A stretch of DNA of 64,000 nt from Hirschia baltica ATCC 49814 (GTDB lineage Bacteria; Pseudomonadota; Alphaproteobacteria; Caulobacterales; Hyphomonadaceae): the NCBI RefSeq assembly GCF_000023785.1, contig NC_012982.1:2046001-2110000 (forward strand). The letters run 5' to 3'. The notes beneath the pieces were generated by a model, which saw only the letters and a program-made list of their open reading frames with translations, searched no databases and was not told the origin of the DNA. The position numbers and the translations under genes were made by a program. Position 1 is the first letter of the stretch. Each line of letters opens with the position of its first letter. Positions 45,845-55,651 of this stretch are shown here, one piece after another.

Positions 45845-46438
45845 ATGGATGTTATTCTCCTAGAACGTATTGAAAAGCTTGGTGCTATTGGTGACGTGGT
45901 TACTGTAAAGAACGGTTTCGCACGTAACTTCTTGCTTCCTCAAAACAAAGCGCTTTTGGCAAATGCTGCTAACAAAGCACGTTTTGAAGCTGAGCGTGAG
46001 CACATTGAAGCGCGTAACGCTGCTGCAGCTGAAGAAGCTCGCAAATCAGGTGAGAACCTTGATGGCGCTGCTTATGTAATTATCCGTCAATCAAGTGACA
46101 CAGGTTTCCTTTACGGTTCTGTGTCTGCTCGTGATATTTCGGATTACGCAAAATCATTGGGTCACCCAATCGAGCGTAACCAAGTAGACTTGAACCAACC
46201 GTTCAAGAAAATTGGTCTTTACGAAGTTAAAGTACGTCTTCATGCTGAAGTCGTTATCACAATTACAGTCAACATTGCGCGTTCTGAAGAAGAAGCTGAG
46301 CGTCAAGTTGCTGGTGAAAACGTTATTGAAGCTACACTTGAAGCAGAACGCGCTGAAGCAGATGCACAAGCTCAAGAGATGGCTCGCGCCTCTCGTGAAG
46401 CTGCTGCTCAACGTGGTGATGTGGACGAAGAGCTTTAA
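45845..46438 (+). CDS. rplI: 50S ribosomal protein L9
   Basis: 197 residues: N-domain MDVILLERIEKLGAIGDVV with VKNGFARNFLLPQNKA, the long connecting helix, and the C-domain. About 45 residues of Glu/Ala-rich helix extend beyond the E. coli length, as is usual in alphaproteobacteria. It ends the operon before a strong terminator. Confidence 0.98.
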   Translation: MDVILLERIEKLGAIGDVVTVKNGFARNFLLPQNKALLANAANKARFEAEREHIEARNAAAAEEARKSGENLDGAAYVIIRQSSDTGFLYGSVSARDISDYAKSLGHPIERNQVDLNQPFKKIGLYEVKVRLHAEVVITITVNIARSEEEAERQVAGENVIEATLEAERAEADAQAQEMARASREAAAQRGDVDEEL

Positions 46439-46460
46439 GCTTTTTAAGCGACAAAAATTT

Positions 46461-46490
46461 AAAGGGACCTTGGCAACAAGGTCCCTTTTT
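46461..46490 (+). terminator. Rho-independent terminator of the rpsF-rpsR-rplI operon
   Basis: Perfect 12-bp stem AAAGGGACCTTG / CAAGGTCCCTTT with a GCAA tetraloop and a T run. Confidence 0.93.
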
Positions 46491-46592
46491 TTGTTCTCTT
46501 TTATTCTCTATTTTTCCACAGGGCGACAAAATCTGTGAAGTTTGACAAATCTGCTAGAGATCTCTGCCAAAAAAAAGGTTAATATCGTTAAC

Positions 46593-48227
46593 ATGACACA
46601 AGATGATATTCCCGAATTTCCACCCGCAGACTTTCCCGACTCTATGCCGGAAGGTCCACCTCCTGATGGAAATTATGAACAATTAAGTCCATTCGACGAT
46701 TTACTGCCAGCAAGCCCAGCTTCTGGCAATGCATCAGCGCCGGGCAAAAGTAATGGTTCGGCAGGTACAGGCTCAACCGCTGATGAGCCACATAACCTCG
46801 CTGCAGAAATGGCGGTTCTCGGGGCTATTCTCTACGATAACAACGCATATCAGCGTGTGGGAGATATCCTGCTAGGCAGTGATTTCTACGCTCCTGCAAA
46901 CACGCGAATCTACGAAACCGCCCAATCCATGATCATGAAAGGTCGCGTCGCAGACGGTGTGACCTTGATGGAGCAGTTTGAGAATGACGGCATATTCTCC
47001 GACATTGGCGGTGCGCAATATCTTACGACCCTTCTCGATTCGAGTGCTTTTGGACCTGAGATTGTCGACTATGCCCGCCTGATTCGAGATTTGGCGATTC
47101 GCCGCGAACTCATGCAAATTGGTTCCTCCATTGTCCAATACGCTGCCAAAAGCGAAGGCGACATGGATGGAGCCGGCCAGATTGAAGCCGCAGAAAAGCA
47201 ACTCTTCGCACTTGCTGAGCGCGGCACAGCCCAAGGTGGTTTCGTCACCTTCCACGATGCTGTCGCCAAATCTATCGAAGATGCAACCATTGCCTATCAA
47301 TCAGATGGTGGCTTGTCTGGTATATCAACGGGTCTTGATGATCTGGACCAGAAAATTGGTGGATTACACTCATCTGACTTGTTGATTCTCGCCGGTCGTC
47401 CTTCCATGGGTAAGACAGCGCTCGCAACCAATATCGCATTTAACGTCGCCAAAGCATGTGTGCGGGAAAAACAACCCGATGACAGCTATAAAAGCGTAGA
47501 AGGCGGGGTTGTCGGTTTCTACTCCCTAGAGATGTCAGCAGATCAGTTGGCGGGCCGTATTCTCGCCGACGTATCTTGTGTGCCCTCAGATAAAATCCGC
47601 CGTGGTGACATGGACGAGAACGACTACGCCAAATTACGTGAAGCCGCCAAAGAGATTGAACGTATCCCTCTGCATATTGATGATACGGGTGGTATATCCA
47701 TCTCTCAGCTTGCGGCACGCGCACGACGTTTGCAACGTAGCTCGGGGCTAGATCTATTGGTTATCGACTATCTTCAGCTTGTCACCGCCGCCGCCGGATC
47801 AAAATCCGATAGCCGTGTGCAAGAAGTTTCTCAGATAACAATGGCGATGAAATCACTCGCCAAAGAACTCGCTATTCCGGTAATCGCTCTCTCTCAGCTT
47901 TCTCGTAAGGTGGAAGAGCGTGATGATAAGCGCCCTCAACTTTCTGACCTTCGTGAATCAGGTTCGATTGAGCAAGATGCGGATATGGTGATGTTCGTGT
48001 ATCGTGAAAGCTATTATCTGGAACGTCAGGAACCAGACGAAAACAATGAAAACTTCCTCGCATGGAAAGAGCGCATGGAGAGCAAAGCTGGTAAAGCGGA
48101 AGTCATTGTTGCCAAACAACGTCACGGTCCGATTGGGAAAGTTGAACTTGCCTTTGATTCAAATCGTGTGCGCTTTGGTAATCTGGCCCCCGCTTTCAGA
48201 TCCAATGATAATTATGACGACGAATAA
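46593..48227 (+). CDS. dnaB: Replicative DNA helicase DnaB
   Basis: 544 residues from the ATG at 46593; an earlier in-frame start at 46542 would add residues with no family support. An acidic/Pro-Ser-rich leader of about 65 residues precedes the N-domain (PHNLAAEMAVLGAILYDN). The RecA-like motor has Walker A AGRPSMGKTALATN and Walker B LLVIDYLQLV, with RESGSIEQDADMVMFVYR. DnaB unwinds DNA at the replication fork. Confidence 0.97.
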   Translation: MTQDDIPEFPPADFPDSMPEGPPPDGNYEQLSPFDDLLPASPASGNASAPGKSNGSAGTGSTADEPHNLAAEMAVLGAILYDNNAYQRVGDILLGSDFYAPANTRIYETAQSMIMKGRVADGVTLMEQFENDGIFSDIGGAQYLTTLLDSSAFGPEIVDYARLIRDLAIRRELMQIGSSIVQYAAKSEGDMDGAGQIEAAEKQLFALAERGTAQGGFVTFHDAVAKSIEDATIAYQSDGGLSGISTGLDDLDQKIGGLHSSDLLILAGRPSMGKTALATNIAFNVAKACVREKQPDDSYKSVEGGVVGFYSLEMSADQLAGRILADVSCVPSDKIRRGDMDENDYAKLREAAKEIERIPLHIDDTGGISISQLAARARRLQRSSGLDLLVIDYLQLVTAAAGSKSDSRVQEVSQITMAMKSLAKELAIPVIALSQLSRKVEERDDKRPQLSDLRESGSIEQDADMVMFVYRESYYLERQEPDENNENFLAWKERMESKAGKAEVIVAKQRHGPIGKVELAFDSNRVRFGNLAPAFRSNDNYDDE

Positions 48228-48288
48228 ATTCATCATAAAATCAATATAATTCTCGCGCTTGCCATAAAATCAGACTAATTGGACAGTC

Positions 48289-49401
48289 ATGACTTTAACG
48301 ATGACAAGCGCGAATATTCCTTCTTCCAGCCCTGCTGCTATTGTTCACCTGCAAAATGTTGTGAACAATTGGAAAGAGCTGGCCCGCCTGAGCGGCGCAG
48401 CTGATACAGGTGCCGTCGTTAAAGCCAATGCATATGGGCTTGGCGCTGAGCAAGTGGCATCAACGCTCTATGAAGCTGGCTGTCGCACTTTTTTTGTGGC
48501 GCACATCGATGAAGCCATTCAGATTCGCAAAACACTTGGCAATCTAGCGTTGGTCTTTATTTTTCATGGAATCCAAGCAGACAATGTCGACGATGTCATC
48601 GCGCATGACATTGTGCCGGTCCTAAATTCAACAGATCAAGTTGAATTATGGATCAGATCCGGTGCCCCATTTCCTGCGGCGCTGCATGTGGATACCGGAA
48701 TGAACCGCTTGGGTCTTCAACTCAAAGAGCTTGCTAACGTCAAAAAGCGCCTGCCAGCAAACCGCATTGGCTGGGTGATGAGTCATCTAGCTTGTGCCGA
48801 CATTCCAGAACATCCCATGAATGCACGTCAACTTGCATTGTTTGAGAAAGTCGCCGCTATATGGCCTCATGCAGAGAAATCGCTTTCAAATACGGCTGGT
48901 ATTTGTCTCGGCTCCAAATACACATTCGATCTCACACGACCAGGCATCGGCCTTTATGGTGGTTATTCTCGCAAAGGTGTTTTTACACCATCCCATTGCG
49001 TAACCCTATCAGCTCCTATTTTGAGCATTATTGAACCAGACGCCTCCAATGAGAACACGATTGGCTATGGCGCGACTTCAAAAGTCACCAATGGCCAACG
49101 CCTTGCCACAATCGCACTTGGATATGCAGACGGTGCTTTGCGATCTTTGTCAAACAGCGGATTTGTCTTTGTAAACGGAGTACCTTGCTCAATTGTTGGC
49201 AGAGTATCAATGGATTTGATCACAATCGACATCACAAATGCACCAACTAGAACGACTGTTCTAGACAGAGTAGAGTTTCTGGGGCAACACGCCAGTGTAG
49301 AGATACAAGCGCGAGCAGCCAGTACGGCAAGTTATGAGCTTTTAACCTCTATGGGCGAGCGAATACCTCGTGTATACGAACACCCGATACAGACAGCGTA
49401 G
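48289..49401 (+). CDS. alr: Alanine racemase
   Basis: 370 residues; ATGs at 48289 and 48301 are both possible. PLP lysine in AVVKANAYGLGAEQVA, TGMNRLGLQ, IGYGATSKV with the catalytic tyrosine region and GRVSMDLITIDIT. It supplies D-alanine for peptidoglycan. Located after dnaB, a common order. Confidence 0.96.
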   Translation: MTLTMTSANIPSSSPAAIVHLQNVVNNWKELARLSGAADTGAVVKANAYGLGAEQVASTLYEAGCRTFFVAHIDEAIQIRKTLGNLALVFIFHGIQADNVDDVIAHDIVPVLNSTDQVELWIRSGAPFPAALHVDTGMNRLGLQLKELANVKKRLPANRIGWVMSHLACADIPEHPMNARQLALFEKVAAIWPHAEKSLSNTAGICLGSKYTFDLTRPGIGLYGGYSRKGVFTPSHCVTLSAPILSIIEPDASNENTIGYGATSKVTNGQRLATIALGYADGALRSLSNSGFVFVNGVPCSIVGRVSMDLITIDITNAPTRTTVLDRVEFLGQHASVEIQARAASTASYELLTSMGERIPRVYEHPIQTA

Positions 49402-49422
49402 GAATAACAAAGGTAAGCTGCT

Positions 49423-50217
49423 ATGAGCTTCGCATTATTTAATCCATTCGCCGCAATAGGCAGAGCTGTTCTTGGAACAGCAGCAGAGATTGGGCGTTTG
49501 GCTATTTTTACAGCACGCACAGTCTGGGCCTGTATTACGCCAACCATCTATCTGCGCGAAGTCGTTCGCCAATGTATACAGATTGGTTTTTTCTCTTTGC
49601 CTGTTGTCGGGCTGACAGCTGTTTTTATCGGGGCTGCGCTCGCATTAAATATCTACATGGGTGGATCACGTTTCAATGCTGAACAATTCGTGCCCAATAT
49701 CGTTGTTCTTGGTATCACACGAGAATTAGGGCCTGCATTTGCTGGACTTATGCTAGCAGGGCGCGTTGGTGCTGGAATCGCTGCTGAGATCGGGGCAATG
49801 CGGGTGACTGAGCAAATAGACGCCCTCCACACGCTTTCCGCTAAGCCAGAACGCTATTTATTTGCGCCACGCGTTATCGCTGCCACAATCACGCTTCCCG
49901 CACTCGTGCTGATTGCAGATATTATAGGCGTTATGGGTGGCTGGCTTGTAAGTGTCGGTGCACTTGACTTCAACAGCACAATCTATCTTCGAAACACGCT
50001 TGATTTTATGACAATAAATGATGTTTTAAGCGGCCTCATAAAAGCCGGCGTTTTTGGTGCCATCATTGCAATAATGGGCTGCTACCAAGGTACAAACTCT
50101 AAAGGTGGCGCAGGCGGCGTGGGCCGTGCTGCAACACTTGCTGTTGTATCTGGTGCGGTTTTGATTCTCGCATCAAATTATATTCTGACATCAATATTTG
50201 TGCAGGTGGGATTATAA
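49423..50217 (+). CDS. mlaE: MlaE-family ABC transporter permease
   Basis: 264 residues with about five membrane helices. Typical MlaE text is SLPVVGLTAVFIGAALAL, ITRELGPAFAGLMLAGRVGA and AAEIGAMRVTEQIDAL. It is the membrane part of the phospholipid transporter that works with MlaF (next gene) and MlaD (5962-6462). The last 20 bases overlap an upstream in-frame extension of mlaF, but the true mlaF start lies one base past its stop. Confidence 0.96.
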   Translation: MSFALFNPFAAIGRAVLGTAAEIGRLAIFTARTVWACITPTIYLREVVRQCIQIGFFSLPVVGLTAVFIGAALALNIYMGGSRFNAEQFVPNIVVLGITRELGPAFAGLMLAGRVGAGIAAEIGAMRVTEQIDALHTLSAKPERYLFAPRVIAATITLPALVLIADIIGVMGGWLVSVGALDFNSTIYLRNTLDFMTINDVLSGLIKAGVFGAIIAIMGCYQGTNSKGGAGGVGRAATLAVVSGAVLILASNYILTSIFVQVGL

Positions 50218-50218
50218 T

Positions 50219-50986
50219 ATGACAACTTCCCAAAGCCCTATTCTTGAACTCCAAGGTGTCACAAAATCCTTTGGGTCTAAACACATTCTGCGCGGCATAG
50301 ATCTTTCTGTAAGACCGGGCGAATCCTTGGTTATAATTGGCGGTTCAGGAACAGGTAAATCTGTGACACTGAAATGCGCGCTTGGTCTGCTAAAACAAGA
50401 CGCTGGCAAGATCATTTTTGATGGCAAAGATGTAAAGTCACAAAAATCGATCGAGATGGTTCGCGAACGAACAGGCATGTTGTTTCAGGGCGGTGCTCTG
50501 TTTGATAGCTTGAAAATATGGGAAAACATCTCATTCACCTTGTTAAATCGCGGAAGCATGAGCCGTAAAAAAGCAAAACAAGCTGCGATAGAAACACTTG
50601 CAAAAGTACGCCTTGGTGCATCCGTTGCTGATCAATTTCCTTCAGAACTTTCAGGCGGAATGCAAAAGCGTGTTGCCCTTGCTAGGGCCATTATCGACAA
50701 ACCCGATGTCATCTTCTTCGACGAACCAACAACGGGCCTAGACCCTATCACCGCTGACGCCGTGAATGATCTCATCGTTGAGCAAGTAAAAGCGCTCGGT
50801 GCTGCTGCTGTCACCATCACACATGATATGGCATCGGTAAGAAAAATCGCAGATACCGTCGCCATGATCTATGAAGGACAAATCATCTGGTCTGGCCCTG
50901 TTGATCAACTCGACGATTCAGGAAACGAATACATCGATCAGTTTGTACATGGTCGCGCACAAGGCCCGATACAGCCTTCAATGTAA
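50219..50986 (+). CDS. mlaF: MlaF-family ABC transporter ATP-binding protein
   Basis: 255 residues from the ATG at 50219 (MTTSQSPILELQGVTKSFGS). Walker A GGSGTGKSVTLKCALG, ABC signature LSGGMQKRVALARAI, Walker B VIFFDEPTTGLDP. It powers lipid transport with MlaE. Start lies one base after the mlaE stop. Confidence 0.96.
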   Translation: MTTSQSPILELQGVTKSFGSKHILRGIDLSVRPGESLVIIGGSGTGKSVTLKCALGLLKQDAGKIIFDGKDVKSQKSIEMVRERTGMLFQGGALFDSLKIWENISFTLLNRGSMSRKKAKQAAIETLAKVRLGASVADQFPSELSGGMQKRVALARAIIDKPDVIFFDEPTTGLDPITADAVNDLIVEQVKALGAAAVTITHDMASVRKIADTVAMIYEGQIIWSGPVDQLDDSGNEYIDQFVHGRAQGPIQPSM

Positions 50987-51029
50987 TTCGTTTCATCTGA
51001 TATTCAGGCGAGATATGGTTAGGTAGATT

Positions 51030-52403
51030 ATGGCCAAAGTAACAACTGTTTTTGTCTGTCAGTCATGCGGCGCGTCCTATCCTAAATGGAATGGGAAATG
51101 CGAAGCATGTAATGAATGGAATACACTCGTCGAGGAAACGCAGGGTGCACCGGGCGGTTTAGCCATGCCGCCTGCTGGTAAGAAACGAAAAGCTGGGGCG
51201 ATGACATTTGATCATCTTGGCGCAGACATTCCCCAACAACCGCGTCTATCAACCAACATTCCTGAACTAGACCGTGTTTTTGGTGGCGGCCCGGCACCGT
51301 CTTCAGCTGTATTGATTGGGGGTGATCCGGGTATTGGAAAATCAACACTCCTCCTTCAAGCCGCAGCCTCTTTGGCTGATCAAGGCATTGATGTTGTCTA
51401 CGTCTCTGGTGAAGAAGCGGTGGCGCAAGTGCAAGGCCGCGCCCAAAGACTTGGCGTGGGTAATTCACCGGTCAAACTTGCATCCGAAACAGATCTACGC
51501 ACAATTTTAGAAGCTTTAAAAACCGAGCGCCCCAAAGTGGCGGTCATCGATTCTGTACAAACCATGTGGTCAGATAGCCTTGATGCTGCCCCTGGCTCTG
51601 TCGGTCAGGTTCGCGCCTGTGCCCAAGAGCTTACCCGCTATGCCAAGAAAAATGACTGCGTCATGATTCTTGTCGGGCACGTCACCAAAGATGGTCAAAT
51701 CGCAGGCCCCCGCGTGATGGAACACATGGTCGATGCCGTTTTCTATTTTGAGGGCGAACGCGGCCATCAATATCGTATCTTACGTGCCGTTAAAAACCGT
51801 TTTGGACCAACAGATGAAATCGGCGTCTTCGAGATGTCTGAAAATGGACTGCACGGCGCATTAGACCCTTCTCAGCTATTTTTAGGTGGTGAAGATGAAT
51901 CTGTTCCGGGCCGAGCTGTCTTTGCTGCAATGGAAGGGTCTCGTCCCGTGCTTGCTGAAGTTCAAGGGCTTGCTGGTCCACAAGCGCTCGGATCTCCTCG
52001 CCGCTCTGTGGTAGGATGGGATTCGCCGCGCCTTGCCATGCTGTTAGCTGTGTTTGAAACACAATGCGGCCTCGCCTTTGGTGCGAGAGATGTTTATCTA
52101 AGCGTTGCAGGCGGATATCGAATCTCAGAACCTGCGGGCGACCTTGCCGCCGCAGCAGCCCTTGCATCATCTGCTTTTGACAAGCCAGTGCCTGAAGCCT
52201 CTGTATTTTTTGGAGAAGTTTCACTTTCAGGTGCGATTAGGTCTGTAGGCAGAATGGATTCTAGGCTAAAAGAAGCGGCAAGATTAGGATTTGAACGTGC
52301 ATTTGTGCCTCCCGGCTCACCTTCCAATATCGACGGAATGGTCATCCATGAGGTATCAAAGCTAGAAGACTTACTAAAAGCACTCCAGAATGAGGCTGAA
52401 TAG
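51030..52403 (+). CDS. radA: DNA repair protein RadA
   Basis: 457 residues in the standard order: zinc finger (CQSCGASYPKWNGKCEAC), RecA-like core with GGDPGIGKSTLLLQ, the RadA motif KNRFGPTDE, and a Lon-like C-terminal domain (AGGYRISEPAGDLAAAAAL). RadA promotes branch migration in recombinational repair. It is followed three bases later by cvpA. Confidence 0.97.
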   Translation: MAKVTTVFVCQSCGASYPKWNGKCEACNEWNTLVEETQGAPGGLAMPPAGKKRKAGAMTFDHLGADIPQQPRLSTNIPELDRVFGGGPAPSSAVLIGGDPGIGKSTLLLQAAASLADQGIDVVYVSGEEAVAQVQGRAQRLGVGNSPVKLASETDLRTILEALKTERPKVAVIDSVQTMWSDSLDAAPGSVGQVRACAQELTRYAKKNDCVMILVGHVTKDGQIAGPRVMEHMVDAVFYFEGERGHQYRILRAVKNRFGPTDEIGVFEMSENGLHGALDPSQLFLGGEDESVPGRAVFAAMEGSRPVLAEVQGLAGPQALGSPRRSVVGWDSPRLAMLLAVFETQCGLAFGARDVYLSVAGGYRISEPAGDLAAAAALASSAFDKPVPEASVFFGEVSLSGAIRSVGRMDSRLKEAARLGFERAFVPPGSPSNIDGMVIHEVSKLEDLLKALQNEAE

Positions 52404-52406
52404 CAT

Positions 52407-52949
52407 ATGGAAGAATTTGCAGGGTCCCAGATTACAGCGTTTGACGTTATCGTCGTCGCTATCATCGTTGTTTCCGCAATTATGTCTCTTAGCCGAGGAT
52501 TAGTTCGCGAAGCATCGTCTATATTGTCATTTATAGCAGGTGGAATTGCTGCCCTATTTCTGGTCAAATTTTTTGGAGAACCAGCAAGAGCCCTCGTTCC
52601 CGGTGATTGGCCAAAAGTTACAGCAGATATCATTCTGGGAGTAATCGGTTTTGTCGGTGTTTATATCGCCGCTGGATGGTTTGGATCTCAACTGGCCAAA
52701 CTTATTCATACCTCGCCACAAATTGGATCGCTTGACAGGATTGCGGGCGCAATATTTGGGGCTGCGCGTGGCATGCTTGCAATAGTTCTCTTTGTTTTGC
52801 TCATGCACATGATGATTCCCAAAGATAATACGCCTGCCCTCATTGCCAATTCCAAACTTTATCCTTACGCGGATAATGCAGCGACTTGGTTTAGCGAAAA
52901 CTTCCCCGGCTTCGTCCAACAAGCCAAGGATGCCGCAGAAGACTTTTAG
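52407..52949 (+). CDS. cvpA: CvpA family membrane protein
   Basis: 180 residues with four membrane helices; ITAFDVIVVAIIVVSAIMSL, SRGLVREASSILSFIAGGIA and GSLDRIAGAIFGAARGMLAI are the CvpA pattern. Family members are tied to colicin V production and envelope homeostasis, and commonly precede purF, as here. Confidence 0.94.
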   Translation: MEEFAGSQITAFDVIVVAIIVVSAIMSLSRGLVREASSILSFIAGGIAALFLVKFFGEPARALVPGDWPKVTADIILGVIGFVGVYIAAGWFGSQLAKLIHTSPQIGSLDRIAGAIFGAARGMLAIVLFVLLMHMMIPKDNTPALIANSKLYPYADNAATWFSENFPGFVQQAKDAAEDF

Positions 52950-53012
52950 ATTATATCGGCTCAGACATCTGGGCCGATTTTCGTTAATGCTGACCTATGT
53001 AAAGGAATGCTT

Positions 53013-54689
53013 GTGCGCAACGAAACGATGACTGCAACTGATACACCTATTGCAGAAACAGACGTCGAAACCAATTCAGGCTTAGAGACAGCTAGCCTTC
53101 GACATAAATGTGGTGTCTTCGGTGTATTTGGGCACAAGGATGCATCCATCCTTACCGCCCTTGGTCTTCACGCATTACAACATCGCGGGCAAGAAGCTGC
53201 AGGTATCGTCAGTTTTGAACGCACATATCCAACGGACACGCAAAACGAAAAATCGCGCGATAAAGCCTATAAACAAATTCGCCAAACAACCACCGCCGAA
53301 AAAGGCCGCTTAGAAGTCGAATACGACGCGACAGACCGACCCAGCGAAGAAAAACCTATCGAAACATTCCACATAGAACGCCGTTTAGGTTTGGTGGGTG
53401 ATAATTTCGGTAAGGATGGCGATGCCATCAAAGGCCTAAAGGGCTCCGCCGCGATCGGACACAATCGCTATTCAACATCAGGCGGTGTCGCACAACGTAA
53501 CATCCAGCCCATCTTTGCAGACCTTAAACTTGGCGGTTTCGCCGTCGCCCACAATGGTAACCTTACAAATGCTGAAACGCTTTGGGACTCATTGATGCAG
53601 AAAGGCGCGATCTTTCAATCAAAGATGGATACCGAGGTCATTCTGCAGCTGGCAGCACATTCTAAGGAAAGCAATACAATTGATCGTTTTCTGGATGCCG
53701 TTAAACAGATTGAAGGTGGTTATGCATTGGTCTGCCTGACCAACAAAAAACTTATTGGTGCGCGTGACCCGTGGGGCATACGCCCATTGATTTTAGGTAA
53801 AATTCCAAACTCCAATCCTGATATTCAACCCGCTTGGGTTTTAGCATCTGAAAGCTGCGCCCTTGAAGCCGTTGGTGCAGAGACGGTTAGAGAAATCGAA
53901 AATGGTGAAGTTGTCGTCATCACCAAAAATGGTCCCAAAAGCCACTTTCCATTCCCTAAAAAAGAACCGCGCCCGTGTGCGTTTGAATATTTATATTTTG
54001 CTCGCCCAGACAGCATCATGCATGGCAAAAGCATATATGAAGTGCGCGAGGAATTGGGCCGTCAATTGGCGAAAGAACACCCTATCGAAGCCGACCTTGT
54101 TGCTCCAGTGCCAGATGGCGGAAATCCAGCAGGACTTGGTTATGCGGAAGCAAGCGGTATCCCTTTCAAATTCGGGATCATCCGTAACCATTATATTGGT
54201 CGTACTTTCATCCAACCCACACAAGATGCCCGTGCAGGAAGTGTTACGCGAAAACACGCCGCAAACTTACATTTAGTCAAAGGCAAACGTGTCATATTGG
54301 TAGATGATTCCATTGTACGCGGTACAACGTCAAAAGCCATCGTCGCTATGATGCGCAATGCCGGCGCAAAAGAAGTCCACTTCCGTGTCGCTTCGCCGCC
54401 AATCAAACACCCTGACTTTTACGGCGTAGATATGCCGACAGAAGCAGAATTGCTGGCAGCAAATATGAGTATAGAAGAAATGACCCAATGGCTGGGTGTA
54501 GATTCTCTAGGCTTTTTATCCATTGAGGGCTTCTACCGCGCTCTTGGTGAAGAACATTACGATCCTGAAAATCCAAAATTTGCGGATCATTGTTTTACAA
54601 ATAACTATCCAACTGTTTTGACCGATAAGCGCAATGCAGCCAATAAGGTAGACCAGCAAAGCATATTCAGTCGAAACCGTGACAACTAA
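53013..54689 (+). CDS. purF: Amidophosphoribosyltransferase PurF with insertion in glutaminase domain
   Basis: 558 residues if started at the GTG at 53013, which has AAAGGA six bases upstream; ATGs at 53007 and 53028 are alternatives. PurF makes phosphoribosylamine, the first purine step. The propeptide ends before the nucleophile Cys in RHKCGVFGVFG. ALQHRGQEAAGIVSF, IGHNRYSTSG, the PRPP loop VILVDDSIVRGTT and VDMPTEAELLAAN are all present. About 49 extra, highly charged residues (TYPTDTQNEKSRDKAYKQ and on) sit between AGIVSF and ERRLGLVGDNF, which makes the protein longer than the usual 470-510. Confidence 0.95.
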   Translation: MRNETMTATDTPIAETDVETNSGLETASLRHKCGVFGVFGHKDASILTALGLHALQHRGQEAAGIVSFERTYPTDTQNEKSRDKAYKQIRQTTTAEKGRLEVEYDATDRPSEEKPIETFHIERRLGLVGDNFGKDGDAIKGLKGSAAIGHNRYSTSGGVAQRNIQPIFADLKLGGFAVAHNGNLTNAETLWDSLMQKGAIFQSKMDTEVILQLAAHSKESNTIDRFLDAVKQIEGGYALVCLTNKKLIGARDPWGIRPLILGKIPNSNPDIQPAWVLASESCALEAVGAETVREIENGEVVVITKNGPKSHFPFPKKEPRPCAFEYLYFARPDSIMHGKSIYEVREELGRQLAKEHPIEADLVAPVPDGGNPAGLGYAEASGIPFKFGIIRNHYIGRTFIQPTQDARAGSVTRKHAANLHLVKGKRVILVDDSIVRGTTSKAIVAMMRNAGAKEVHFRVASPPIKHPDFYGVDMPTEAELLAANMSIEEMTQWLGVDSLGFLSIEGFYRALGEEHYDPENPKFADHCFTNNYPTVLTDKRNAANKVDQQSIFSRNRDN

Positions 54690-54709
54690 AATTCAGAGTA
54701 CACCAATTT

Positions 54710-55417
54710 ATGACCGATAAACGCATTATTCTCGTCACCGGAGCTTCAAAAGGCATTGGTAGAGCAACAGCTAAAGTACTCGCCGCTGAAGGTGCGCATA
54801 TTATCGCTTTGGCCCGCTCTACCGAAGCTTTAGAAAAACTTGATGATGAAGTCCGTGCTGAAACGGGTGAAAACGCCACTTTAATCACGCTAGACCTTAA
54901 AGACGGCTCTTCAATCGACCGAATTGCCGCTCCCCTTATGGAGCGTTTTGGCCGTATTGATGGTCTTGTCGCCAATGCTGGTATTTTAGGTACGCTTGGT
55001 CCACTGGAAACAGTAAGTCCACGTAGCTTTGAAGATACAATCAACATCAATCTGACGGCCAATTGGCGCCTCATTCGCGCACTTGATCCTCTTTTAAGGA
55101 AAAGTGATGCAGGTCGCGCAGTATTCCTTACATCAGGCGTTGCAGAAAATCCGCGCGCGTTTTGGGGGCCATACCAAGCTTCAAAAGCAGGATTAGAAGC
55201 GCTTATAAAAGCTTGGGCTTTTGAAACAGAACAATCTAGCTTGAACGTAAACCTGTTTAATCCTGGCGCAACAAAAACTGATATGCGTTTTTCTGCTGTT
55301 CCCGGTGAAGATCAATCCCTTCTACCAACACCCGAGGATGTAGCTTCTAAATTAGCTTACTACGTCTCTAAAGAGTGTGACCTTCACAATCAGAGAATTT
55401 CCTATCGAGATTTATAG
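54710..55417 (+). CDS. Short-chain dehydrogenase/reductase
   Basis: 235 residues, classical SDR: VTGASKGIGRATAKVLAAEG, NAGILGTLG, VFLTSGVAENPR with catalytic Ser and YQASKAGLEALIKAW with Tyr-Lys. YciK-like; substrate unknown. It starts 20 bases after purF and may be cotranscribed with it. Confidence 0.93.
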   Translation: MTDKRIILVTGASKGIGRATAKVLAAEGAHIIALARSTEALEKLDDEVRAETGENATLITLDLKDGSSIDRIAAPLMERFGRIDGLVANAGILGTLGPLETVSPRSFEDTININLTANWRLIRALDPLLRKSDAGRAVFLTSGVAENPRAFWGPYQASKAGLEALIKAWAFETEQSSLNVNLFNPGATKTDMRFSAVPGEDQSLLPTPEDVASKLAYYVSKECDLHNQRISYRDL

Positions 55418-55651
55418 ATTGTAGGTCAGCTTTTTTCTGACAACGCAGTCAATTTTTCGAATCATTGCACTATTTAGTGTACCCACGGCCTAATTGGCAC
55501 TTTATCAAGTCATTTCATACGGAATATGAATTCTAAACTCATAGTTTCGTTTGGAATTTCCTATGACTGGGTTAAAAGCCTACCGTAAGGATAAGAGACG
55601 AAAGCCTCAGCCAGTATTTGCCTCGTGAACAAATTTCAAGGAGACGCCCAC
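55418..55651. other. Gene-free spacer before the PEPC-like gene
   Basis: About 230 bases without a CDS. A short GTCAG/CTGAC pair around a T-rich loop lies at 55427-55441. I recognise no known regulatory element. AAGGAGACG at the right end is the ribosome site of the next gene. Confidence 0.5.
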
